A stretch of DNA of 64,000 nucleotides from Haliotis asinina (taxonomy: Eukaryota; Mollusca; Gastropoda; Lepetellida; Haliotidae), in assembly GCF_037392515.1 (NCBI RefSeq), contig NC_090285.1, forward strand, positions 6,699,501 to 6,763,500, given 5' to 3'. The notes beneath the pieces are model-generated. The model did no database searches. It worked only from the letters and a program-made list of their open reading frames with translations, and was not told the origin of the DNA. Below, piece by piece: positions 1-11,300 of this stretch; within the stretch, counting starts at the first letter, position 1; each line of letters opens with the position of its first letter. The position numbers and the translations under genes were made by a program.

Positions 1-1215
1 CTGCTGTCAGGCGAACCAGCCCACTTTGGGATTTGTCAATCATGCTTGAATGGCTACTACTTTCTCATGTCTACTGGCTGTTTCAGCTGTCGAGGTGACA
101 GCTCCTATCAAACTTCCTACTTTCACCCAGCCTTCTACATCGGGGACTGTCGTGTCGTGTATTGTGAATATTTCGTTCCGCATCAGAGTTGATGTTTTTG
201 TATAATGTCCGGATGAAATAAATGGAGCATGTGGTGGAAACCGAAACTGTGTGGTCTAATTTCAAGCTGGCAGTAATAACTGAATGGTAATACTGCAAAA
301 TAACAGGGACCTCTGCAACGCACACTCACCCACTGGATGTCCGTAAAACCCTCAAGATCCATATCAAAGCTGTTATCAGCTTGATCCGCACTCACACACT
401 TTGGACATACTGTTCTCTCCAGTGGACAGTATAATGCCACCATGGCCAAGTGGGTCTTGGTTCATTGACAGCTGACGCTGTTGTTACTGCATACTTGTGG
501 TATGTTTCCACTGCCGACGTGTCCCATGACTGACAATCTAGTTTGATCTGTTTTCAGTTATATGCTGGGCTTTCCCCCTAATGGTGCTCTAGATAGAATT
601 CATAATGTGGGCGGGGTTATGTTCGCACTTTTTACAGTGATCTATATCATGCTTAGGTCTGAGGTTGGTTCTTATTGCGGTTGCTCCCTGTCTGTTCCCT
701 CCCATAACGCCTCTTACGGAAGCTTCAGGTCAGGTCACAGGTGAGCGTAAGTCAATTTTCATAATTACAATAGCTATTATTACGTACTGTGCCAGAATTT
801 CCTCCTCCCTAGTCTCTCGTCTTTGGGAGTCTCAGTTTATGCATATATGTACCCCAAGGACAATCTCTATGAAAAAGAATTAGACAAACCTGTAGAGGTT
901 TCCTATTCTTTGAAGAGAATCGTCCTTGGGGAAGGGCGACCAACCTCCCCACAATTCTGTTCACTGCTTTACTCAGAGGAAATGATGATATGGGCTTGGA
1001 TGCTTCCCTGGTTGCCTGCGCACACACGGCAGAGTGGTGACTCCACGTGGTGAGGGACCGTATAATGAACAAAAAAGACTAGCTATTGTTCATGGTACAA
1101 TATTTGATTAAGACATTGATACAACTGTCACGTGACATTTTCCAGCAGCAGAAAATGCATATTTGTACCCGAAGGATGACTGTCTTCAAAGAATTGGAAA
1201 CTTCTACAGGTTTCT
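1..1215 (+). mobile_element. DIRS-like retroelement fossil, 3' part
   Basis: This stretch matches the 3' part of the well-preserved DIRS-like element at 20424-26950, in the same order and with similar spacing. From about 310 to 480 it resembles the late tyrosine-recombinase region, and a shared ATGTCCGTAA...CC segment marks the match. From 540 to 800 it resembles the 3' untranslated region. From 815 to 960 it matches the internal complementary region, and 1150-1215 matches the right terminal repeat. The repeated TGCATAT...GTACCC blocks at 838 and 1155 lie about 317 bp apart; their counterparts in the younger copy are about 312 bp apart. The copy is broken in many places and much older than its relative. 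The match is clear only from about 300; the left edge is unresolved and may lie outside the window. Confidence 0.6.
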
Positions 1216-1315
1216 CTAAGTTTCTGGCAACACAATATGGACCATTTCAGCAAGGCGCTTGAAGCTACCATCTCATCTCTGATGAGGTGCTCATGAATGC
1301 CTTAAAGAACCTGAA

Positions 1316-1402
1316 GATTTATTTATTTTTACTTATACATTTATTTACCTATTTTTACTTATTTATTTATTTACTTATTTACTAGTATTTATTCATTCAT
1401 TT
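1316..1402. repeat. (TTTA)n-rich simple sequence
   Basis: This is an imperfect run of ATTT/ACTT units (ATTTATTTATTTTTACTTA and similar). It has no coding content and lies just downstream of the old DIRS-like fossil. Confidence 0.6.
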
Positions 1403-1868
1403 GTACTATGTGTTAAAGTGTTCGCATTTCATAATAAGGTAGAATATCTCAAATTTGGAGCCTTCTCTATGACACATCCTTATCTAATTCAGTTGGAACA
1501 ATGTAAGCAGCAAGAAACAAAATGAACTCAAGGAATGTGCCATCAGATCACTATGACAACTTCCATGCCTCTGCTGAGTTCACGGATAAAGTCATAGCTG
1601 CCTCCATAATTACATATGGCTTTCATCACTTCCAAACAGAATGCTTCTATCGTGTATCAGTTACTTATTTTACAAAATTCTTCATGAAATCAGAGTTCAT
1701 ATGCTTCAGTACAAGTAGGAAGGAGGGAACAATTTGGGTCAACCAGCGCTGCTAGTGAGAATGGCCTTAACATTGTCGGAGTCTATACACTCACTGGCAC
1801 TCACTATTCACAATGTTGGAAGCAAAGAAAGCAGTTCAAGCTGATATGCCACAGTCAAATGTGAGTGA

Positions 1869-2133
1869 GTGAGTGAGTTTAGTTTTACGCCGCACTCAGC
1901 AATATTACAGCTATATGGCGGCGGTCTGTAAATAATCGAGTCTGGACCAGACAATCCAGTGATCAACAACATGAGCATCGATCTGCGCAATTGGGAACCG
2001 ATGACCTGCGTCAACCAAGTCAGCGAGCCTGACCACCCGATCCCGTTAGTCGCCTCTTACGACAAGCTGAGTCGCCTTTTATGGCAAGCATGGGTTGCTG
2101 AGGGCCTATTCTACCCCGGGACCTTCACGGGTC
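1869..2133 (-). mobile_element. SINE-like repeat, type A, with 14-bp target duplication
   Basis: Read on the minus strand, this is a near full-length member of the main dispersed family of the window. It starts ACCCGTGAAGGTCCCGGG, passes through a conserved GATCACTGGATTGTCTGG core and a GGAATATTGCTGAGTGCGG segment, and ends in AAACTAAACTCACTCAC. A direct repeat TCAAATGTGAGTGA flanks it at 1855-1868 and 2134-2147. That is a clean target-site duplication, as expected of LINE-mobilised insertion. It is the best-preserved type A copy here and sets the family's ends. Confidence 0.8.
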
Positions 2134-2183
2134 TCAAATGTGAGTGATCCCAGAGGGGAGAGAGTGAACTTGGCAAAGCCTAT

Positions 2184-2521
2184 TGTTATGAGAGTGCATT
2201 TTCTGTAATTGGTATTGTTATTGATTAAGTTATAGTTATTATTGAGTGACAATGTTTAGAGTTTTGAGTGACAGTTATTATGGGAGACAATTCGCATCAT
2301 GGTAAGGTAGCACTTTAGAGTTGCCTCCCTTTGGTTTGTGAAGGTTCCATACTTTGCTGGAATGCTCAAGAATCAGTGACTGTGTATATAAAGGCTGGTT
2401 GGTGTGTTGACACACACAAACATACAGAGTTATCCTGGATTTGTGTCTTCATTTGGCCTACATCCATCTGTCTGCCTCCTTATCAACGTTCAACCCACAT
2501 TCAAGAAAGCTGGCCGTAACA
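2184..2521 (+). mobile_element. possible solo LTR of an LTR retrotransposon (fossil)
   Basis: This 338-bp segment begins TGTTATG and ends CGTAACA, giving short TGTTA/TAACA inverted ends. It has a TATATAAAGG box near 2383, as LTR promoters do. No second copy is seen in the window and no target duplication is obvious, so the call rests only on ends, length and the TATA box. Weak coding-like stretches follow between 2820 and 3570 and could be a decayed internal region, but I do not recognise them. Confidence 0.35.
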
Positions 2522-4226
2522 TTTAGTATAACTGTTTCTCATTCTCAAACTAAGATGAATATGTTATATTTGTGACCAGTTACTTGAGATTTTACTCAGT
2601 TGCATTGTATTAGAAACATCCATTGTGAATCTTGCTCTTTGGTCAATACATATTACTGAATATTTTAGACTTGTCTGTGTTATGTTGTGCTGGTTCTGAG
2701 GGGATTTCTTATACCTTTTGTCATGGCAAATTATTAACCATAACACTATGGTAACAGCCATAGGTATAGTTGACTGTGATCTCGACTGAGTAGCACTGCT
2801 AGTCAAGCAAGTGCTTCAGTGATTCTAGTGCACTTCATGAGAGGGACACTACATGAACTGCAAGACTCCACTAATGACGGCTTCAAAGACTTGAAGCAGG
2901 TGAATATGTTAATTATGAATATGATGATGACTATGAAGCTGGACATGAGGACCCTCACACACCTGGACCCTCAGCCCAAAAGATACAATGCAGACCTAGT
3001 ATCCAGTAGACCTATGGCAAATGAACAAAGGGCCAAGAATGACGAACCCTGGGCATACCTGCGTGTGTAGGAATAGGAGTGCAGTTGATGACGGGGGAAG
3101 TTGTAGAGAAGTTCAAACCTACATTTGAAAGTGTAGCACTGAATAAACTGTTGTGGTCCCTCAGATGGACTTTCATTGTTCATGAAAGGACATCCACTAG
3201 AGAGACTATCTCCACTTGCGATTCTAGCTAAACATACTACACGCCCAGGACCAGCCTCAGTTGCAGCCTCACCATATGAAAATTATACACTGCTTCCATA
3301 TAATACTTTCACTTATGCTGTGACTGCCATCTAACTCTGTCTTCTTGCCAGCGCATGAATTTGAACTCCATAAGTCAGACAGACTTGTGTGCAGAATCAA
3401 TCACTGGTACATTCCACAAGGGCAAGAACCAACTTACTTCAACAACATGATCGACCCCACCACACCCAACAGGACCAGGACTCTTAGTCAAGTGACCAAC
3501 CCTGTCACACCCCAACAGCAAGAGACAGGGGACAGCTCAAGATCACACTGCTACAACTGTTTTCCTTAAAACTATTCAGAGATTCTAGTCCATATTCCAA
3601 CTGTATAAGCATTTATGTCACTACCCACTTACTTCCTCTCTATAACAAGAGTTATAAAAGATCTGTTATACATGTATATCAAACATGTTTTAGGCATGAG
3701 GGGCCCCTACTTACCCCTAAATCAAGGCATGTAACATGCCCCTTTATTTTACTTAACTTACTACCTGTCAAAAAAGATTATCTTTAAAAAAAAACGCCTG
3801 CCACATTATTCACAAATTAGGACCAAGGTGACAACAGTGGCATGTAGCCTGATTCCGCAACGTTTTCATTGATCTGCCAAATTCATTATCATTCTGAAAA
3901 TAAATCCTAAGTCCTAAATCCTAAGTATAAGTCATCGAAACTAATATTCTGTGTTTCTTATGCATTATGGCCAAATTATCACTTTGTCTTACCAGTATTT
4001 GGGACAAGTATCCATCTGGTACAATACGACAAAAGTACTTCAGGCATTTTTATTTTTATTTTTTTTGGTAAATTACTGTTTTAGGAAAGCAATAGAAGAA
4101 CTAAACACAACTGCTTTAAGATTGATTTATTTCAAATCACAGTAATATCTGCTATCTTTACAGTAAAGCAATGCATTTAATCATGCTATCATACCTGCCA
4201 CACAGTTGACAAATTATCCACCCACC
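2522..4226. other. intergenic stretch with no recognised gene
   Basis: The region is AT-rich. Short coding-like pieces at about 2820-3230 and 3345-3570 are not recognised and may be an old retroelement body downstream of the possible LTR. The rest, 3575-4226, shows only low-complexity A/T runs and a CCTAAGTCCTAAATCCTAAG simple repeat near 3905. Confidence 0.4.
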
Positions 4227-4425
4227 AAAGGTCATAACCTAGCATGATACATGCACTAAGGTCCGTAATGTATGTGTAGGTGGTGGTATGTTGTCTAACA
4301 CGTTCAGAATAGCATGATTTTACTCAAAACTTTCATCTAAATCTGTAAGTTTACAAAGGACATTATCCATTGCTGTTATCTGATTGGCTGTCATAGGTCA
4401 TGTGTTTGATTTTGACCATTCACGA
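4227..4425 (-). mobile_element. inverted fragment of the MITE at 6719-7662
   Basis: The reverse complement of this 200-bp segment closely matches about 6945-7140. Shared landmarks are CTAGGTTATGACCTTTG, ACATTACGGACCTTAGTGCA and ATAACAGC...GATAATGTCC. Neither end of the full element is present, so this is an internal fragment in opposite orientation about 2.5 kb away. Confidence 0.7.
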
Positions 4426-5640
4426 TCCTTATAGCAGACTGTGGCAAATAAGTGTCATTAGAAACTAGTTTTTATCCAATAAGATTGCTTCTTACAAATC
4501 GGAAAATACTCTTGGCAAGGTTGATGTTCAGAGCTTTTGAAGAATACCTGCCATCAAACGAATCGCTGCCTCACATGTTATTTTGCACGAAATTTCAAAC
4601 ACGGAGGTATTTGCCCCAGCTGTATTCCATTATAAAGCTCTCAACTGGGGGATATAATGACATGTTACAAATGAATGACCTTATTCCAATAATTGCTCAC
4701 TTCTTGAAAGTGCTTGTGCAAACAACAAAACAATAGCAATCGGTGCCCCCTATCGCTTGCGTGGCATCTACGAAACAACAGGAAGCAATCACCACATGTG
4801 AAGTGACAGGAAACAGCTGATCTGATTGGCAGATTGACCAGATAACATCTTCAAAAACATGCATGACAAACTCTCCGAAAAGGAGGACCCCACCAGTGAG
4901 AAAACTCTCCAAGAAGGAATTGCTGATGCCCTTATGTATGAGGAAAGCTGACCTGAAGATGCAATAAAAGTGAAATCTCCTGTGTAACATCATTCAGTTA
5001 CTCTGCTTTGAGCTTGATTCATATTTCTCTGTTTCCTCACCAGGGTAATCATGGGTGACACAACAGTAACTGCACCATGGCTTGAGTCTTCTGTGTGCAT
5101 TTTCTGCTGAGGTAAATGGTGAGTAATGCTTGCCAACAGATCAGGGTGTTGGTCCATGGTGCGTACTTCTCACTACCGATGTAGCCCATGGCAGCATGAC
5201 TGGTGATGTTGCACAAAGTATTAACCTCCTTCATCAGTTGACCTAGGTGCAGGCCCACCTGATGTTTCATCATACCATGGTGCCAGTCCTGGAACACCCT
5301 GATTTTAGCAGACCCCATTGTCCTCATCACTGTGCATTAAATTAAAGGTGGGAATAATGGTGCAGGAAGGAGGATCCAGTAAAGTTGTGCTGAGCTTTGC
5401 TAGCAGATCCCTTTGACCATCCATTCCCATATTCAAATTGATTCAAATTGTAAAAACGTGTGCCTTGCCTTTTAATTGATCACAGCAAAATTCAGTGAAA
5501 GGGGACAATGGTTCAGAAGTGGAGCTGGACAATATGAAAGATAAATATATGAAACAAATTTGCATTATGGAAATGTTGACAGGGCCACAAAAAATATATA
5601 TCACACTTAATACTTTTTCCCCTGGTAATTGTATTACGGG
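4426..5640. other. intergenic stretch, nothing recognised
   Basis: There is no supported gene or named repeat. Open frames here, for example 4452-4736 and 5049-5330, lack recognisable motifs and look like chance frames. Confidence 0.4.
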
Positions 5641-5646
5641 TGAATA

Positions 5647-6262
5647 CTGTAAATCACTAAATTAATCGGAGCATTTTATTAATGCGAAAAATGCGTCTGT
5701 ACATGTGTCGCATTATTAAAATGACGCATTTCAGTCTGGGGGTGTACTTTTGAATAAACATCAGAAAACGGATATCTCTTCTTGTCTTTGTCATGTTTTA
5801 TTGTCTTCAATACAATCAATACAGAATGAAACAACAATTTAGTCATCTTGTATAACATTAATTGACAATCGAGCACTCGTTTCATTGACACTACTTGTTC
5901 ATCGGCAAATTTTCTCACTAAGCAGAAGTGTTGACACTACACACTACACCAGTCAATACAGGTCACTTCCTCATTACAGGTATAACAAGTCAGTTATCAC
6001 TGGTTACAGTAATCACTGTCAATTGTTCAAAGTCATTGAAGCACATCAGCCAGACCGGACATTCTCCAGCCACGCAGGATCGTTTCGTGATCTTTGCTCA
6101 CCTTTGCAATCGCGGCCTCCATCCATTTGGCATGAAAGAATCAGGGTGTCGCATTTTCTGATCAAAACAGCTACCTGAGCTCGCATTAAGTTCATGACGC
6201 ATTTTAGACAAGACCTTTGCACTCGCATTAAATTCATGACGCATTAATTTCATGATTTACAG
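5647..6262. mobile_element. MITE-like DNA element, TA-flanked
   Basis: The ends are inverted. The left starts CTGTAAATCACTAAATTAAT and the right is the complement of CTGTAAATCATGAAATTAAT. TA dinucleotides lie just outside both ends (5645-5646 and 6263-6264), as expected for a TA target-site duplication. Subterminal GCATTAA/ATGCG motifs repeat in both arms. The 616-bp interior has no transposase, so it would be non-autonomous and mobilised by a Tc1/mariner-like or other TA-targeting enzyme. Confidence 0.65.
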
Positions 6263-6264
6263 TA

Positions 6265-6715
6265 TTTAGAGTATAGTTTCATATATCTGACATTTGTGGG
6301 GGTTTTCATATCCTGGAATGAGGTTTCCCCAATATGTTTTTAGCATTAAGGGCCCTGTATCACATACATGTACTATTGTTGACTGGTTTACATTGGCGGT
6401 GAAGAAAGGAAAATCCTTACATAGTTATTGCTTGAAGGAATATGTTTTGATGACAGAGGAAAGACCTCATAATTTCTCTGCCTTACTATGTGAACAACAC
6501 TTTCAGTGTCAAGAGCACAGAGTCTGAAAACAGACAGGATTTTGGACACTCCGGTCCAAAATGAATACTATTACTTTATCTTAAATATTCGTAATCTGAT
6601 ACAGGTATTCATTCATATTAAGTTGTTGTTTTGTCAACTATTAATTGTCTATCAGCTTGTGATAACTCTTCACCAAACCCCCCTAGAAACAGAAGATTCA
6701 CCAATGTACCATATA
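6265..6715. other. intergenic stretch between two MITEs
   Basis: No gene or repeat is recognised in these roughly 450 bp. The open frame at 6294-6527 has no known motif. Confidence 0.35.
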
Positions 6716-6718
6716 TTA

Positions 6719-7662
6719 CCGTGTATAAGCCAAATTTTGAGGGGAAAAAAAAGTTGTCTGTAGAACGGGATCGGCTTATCTATGAGGCACAATTTCATGC
6801 AAGTATTTTTCTGGTCGTCAGCGCCCTGTCAGGACGATCTTACAGGTTAGAAATACACCTGCCAGGAAGTTTACCAAGATTAAAGCCACTTTGTTATACA
6901 TCATTAATAAAATACAAATCAAAGTATAGAGTTTTCATTATTTCAATGGTCAAAATCAAACACATGACCTATCCCAGCCAGTCAGATAACAGCTATGGAT
7001 GATGTCCTTTGTAAACTTATACTATAGATTCAGATGAAAGTTATGAGTAAAATCATGCTATTCTGAATGTGTGAGACAACATACCACCACCTATACATAC
7101 ATTACGGACCTTAGTGCATGTATTGTGCTAGGTTATGACCTTTGACAAAAATGCTTTATGCACATTTTTTCTCATTGAACATCGTGTCTGAGATTAAAGT
7201 TTGAGGCGATGAGAGCCAAGATGTCACTTGAGGTATGGAACACAATTGCTCAAAAAAGATGGACGTGGTAAGTTATAATGTTCATTTGACAACTTTTACG
7301 AGTACTGTTTTTGATTGTATTCTTCTGCTTATTCACTTTGATTAATTATCTCCCTGAAAAATCGTTACTTTGCTCTTTGACAACTTGATCATATGGACCC
7401 GTTGATGATGCATGTGTACGAGAATTTTTTTCCAATAAAATAGGGAATAATAGTTTACAATTCTGTTGGGGTTAACATATTATTGTGATATAGAGTGGAA
7501 AACAAACACAGATTTTTAGAATAATGGTCATACTCTCACATTGCATACTGACCATACTTACGTTTTACATTCAAGACTTTAACGGGGGGTGTGGGGGTGC
7601 ATGAAACATACCATTTTGACACTGATTTTGGGGGTCAAGTTAGGGGGTCGGCTTATACACGG
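6719..7662. mobile_element. MITE-like DNA element with CCGTGTATAAGCC termini
   Basis: The left end CCGTGTATAAGCC (6719) and right end GGCTTATACACGG (7662) are perfect 13-bp inverted repeats with TA on each outer side. The inverted pairing continues loosely into G/T-rich subterminal DNA. The 944-bp interior holds no recognisable transposase. About 200 bp of the interior recur inverted at 4227-4425. Confidence 0.75.
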
Positions 7663-7666
7663 TAAT

Positions 7667-8351
7667 TAAAAACAAACAAAATCTGCAGGACTATCTACAC
7701 ACCATGACTGTTACTACAGTGGAAACACCACAGCGGCTTGTAACACAAGATATATACTGTCACTGATGGGTTTAACATTGTATAAAAGGTCCTTTTTATA
7801 GTGTTAAGACTGATATCAACGCCTTTTTCATTATTCTTAAGAGCCTGTCAGTGACGGTTTCTACCTTGATGCCGTTTTTGTGGATAACAGCATATAGAGT
7901 ATGAAACATGTAATATTTAACCTGTGTTTCTGTATTTGAATAAAAGGAAAATTCTAAAAATGCCCTTCTTTAGGTAAAGACTAAAGTAAGGCACCTGTGT
8001 CGGCTTCAATCACATGACAAAAGACATCTTAAACATAATTTGGATCTCTTTTGTAAAGATATATATAAGGCAACTTTGAGGGAGAATAAAAACAACAAAA
8101 GTCATGTAGGGTGCACATTTTTCCTGTCCTACTGCTTTGAAGAGGCAGCCCTCACTGTTACATCGTGTAAATCTGAAATTGCACCACAATGAGGAGGTAA
8201 CTCTTAGCACACAAAGGCACTCCAATAACATTCCCTGAGTGTTGATATCAGTTTGAGTATTTTGAGAACATTTCCTGTGTATGAAGGTTGAGAGTGCTTC
8301 TGTTTTGTTACTTTGTTCAGTCAAACAGAAAAGTTTTCTTAGGATTTCATC
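7667..8351. other. region downstream of the unnamed gene, probable 3' UTR in part
   Basis: This segment lies downstream of the minus-strand gene that stops at 8352, so the part nearest 8352 is probably its 3' untranslated region. I could not fix a poly(A) signal. The open frame at 8010-8324 has no recognised motif. Confidence 0.35.
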
Positions 8352-11300
8352 TTACAAAAGACGTTTCTTTTTTGCATATGCATTGAAATCCTCCTGATTG
8401 AGTTTATACCCCCAGTGTTGTAGAGTCTGTCGGACTACCGGAGAGATGCTGTGGTTGTTATAACCACACCCACTCTTCACACACTTTGAGATGAGATTGT
8501 TCCGCCACCGTCCCGTTGGGCCTGCACATCTCAACCATCTCCCAATCTGACGATTGTCATCATCTGTCCTTCGTCCTTGATAAAACCTGAAACAAAAGGG
8601 AGACTATATTCAAAAAGAATCTCCCTTAGCTGACATGTGACATCAAATATAGCAACACAAGTCATAACTTTAGATACTATATTGTGTTTCTTCACTCACC
8701 AACGGCACTACTGACTTGTGTCAGGATATGATCCCAGGGTACCACTGACACAATTCATCCCACAACACAACTGACACAAGTCAGGTTTGAACATACATTA
8801 CCTCTGATGCAAGTCAGGTGTGATCCTACACACCATCAACACAAGTCAGGTTTGATCCAACTGTACCACTGACACAAGTTGGGTCTGACACAAATCAAAT
8901 TTGATCATGAATTACCACTGACAGGTCACGTTTGATCCTATAGCACCCTCAGCACAAGTCAGGTTTGATCCTACTGTACCTTTGACAAGTCAGGTGTGAT
9001 CTGACACAAGAGTGGATTGATTCTATATTGCAACTGACACAAATCAGGTTTAATCAAACAATACCATTGACACAGGTGATGATTGATCCTACAGCACTAT
9101 TGACTCAAGTCAGGACTAATCCCCAAACATACCACGTACACAAGCCAAGTTTGATTATTCAGTACCACTTACACAAGTCTGGTTTGATCATACAGTACAA
9201 CTGACAGGTTTGACCAAACACTCACCTACAGTACCACTGGAACCAGCCATAAGGGTCCTGTTTGTGAATCCAGCCGCTTGACTCCCACATGTCAAGACTG
9301 CCGCCACATTTTACCTTGTATGTGTTGACTTTCTCATCATATGTTGATGACGACACCTGTGAAGATGACAAGATGCCTACATAAAACTAGGAGAGAGTAT
9401 TAACCAACTTTAATCAAAGTGACCAGGGACATCAGAAATGGGCTCCATATTGTACCAAGGCAGGGAAAGAAACATTGAACTTTGGTAAGCTTGGGCTCCA
9501 GATAATTTTTGAACATGAGGAGTATGTACACCATAATTTTTCGATATAAGAGTACTGGGAAAAATTAGAGTACTGAATGGAATTTAATGACGTCTAAGTA
9601 ATCTCATGTTTCGTTTCATATACTAGTAGGCAACACAACATTGCTACTCTTGTGTAATGAGGTCAATAAACAATAAAGTAATGCTTTTTCAGATAAATAC
9701 ATCCGTAAATGACTCTAAGACCATACACCATTGCTACGGTGCTTATCTGCTATGTTTTCTGATTTTCCCCCACAGTATGATGCATATTCATTATCCATAC
9801 ATACGCTGATACAGCCCTTATCTGAAGTCCTGTGAACACCTTAACCACATGGTATCTATCTCCTTGTTTCCTAGACCAAAATGGAGCCAGGCTTTAGACA
9901 TCACATAGATGAACAAGGCAGGCATCTTGACTGAAAAACCCAAACATGTCAGATCTATGGCACTTAAATCAGTTTACCACTTAAGAGGCTTTTAGCTTCT
10001 ATTCCTGTGATCTGTTGCAGAGATCAAACGACCCAGCCATCAATAACATTTTTTCATAATAGAACATACACAATTTTGGAATTACTGATTTAGTCTTAGG
10101 AACACAACTATGGAACATTTCTTCGAATATGTCAGGGCCTGAAGACATAGTTATATTTCATGATTGATAGAACTCTCTTCACTTATTGAAAAGTCATGAC
10201 TGAACATTTCAGTGGCAAGTTGCATCATGTTATACTTATCAGCTGCTACTACAGCCTGAATATGAAAATGTGAAAAATGTTGGTAAGCAATTTTTTTTAA
10301 TGATTGTTCGTTGTTAATGAAGTGATCATCAATTATGAGATTTCAACCGATTCCCAACACTAGAGAGAACTGTTTCATACTCAAATCAAAAGTAAGCTGA
10401 GAAACAGACAGGTAGATTTCCAGACCTGTTGTCCTATGTTGAGTCCTTGCAACCAATCCTTGGGAAGCTCCTTCCATACACCAGAATAGCTCTTTTCTGA
10501 AATAATAATAAGAAGTGATGCAAAACCTGACTTGCGTTTGTGGAAGTATTAATGTGAAAACCTGTGTGTATAATGCGTAAATCAGTGTAGTAGATTCATG
10601 TGAAGGGTGCATTCATATTCTTCTCTCTATAGCTATACACACAAACAATATATTCAATACAACTTACAAGCATTAACATAAAAAATATAAAAAATTGAAA
10701 CATAAAATCCAAAACTCTTGATCAACAAATTGACCCGTGAAAGTCTGGGGTAGTCTTTAGCAACCCATGCTTGCAATAAAAGATGACTATGACTGTCGTA
10801 AGAGGCGAGTAACAGGATCAGATGGTCAGCCTTGCTGACTTGGTTGACACATGTTGTTGATCACTGGATTGTCTGACTCGATTATTTACAGACTGCTGCC
10901 ATATAGGAGGAATATTGCTCATTCACTCACTGATAAGCAAATTAAATGCAATGGAAACACTTAAAGTATATTTATCTAGATGTGAAGTGTGCATCTGCTC
11001 TGAGGAGTGAGTGTGTTTGGTTTTACACTTTTAGCAATATTCCACCAATATCACCAATACCTGGGGACACCAGAAATGTAAAAAATGTACCCATGTGGGT
11101 ATTGCATCTGGGCCTTCAGCGTGACAAACAAACCTTTTAACCACTAGGCTACCCCATCAACCCCACCATGATTATGAGTCTAGGTTTGTCAAGTTTCAAA
11201 ATGGTGTGTTTTCTGGTGTCCCCATGAACCCTTCTCCCACAAGCTCTGACATCCTTGGGACGCAGTTCAGAAAACCATGGCAAGATACCGGTACTCACTC

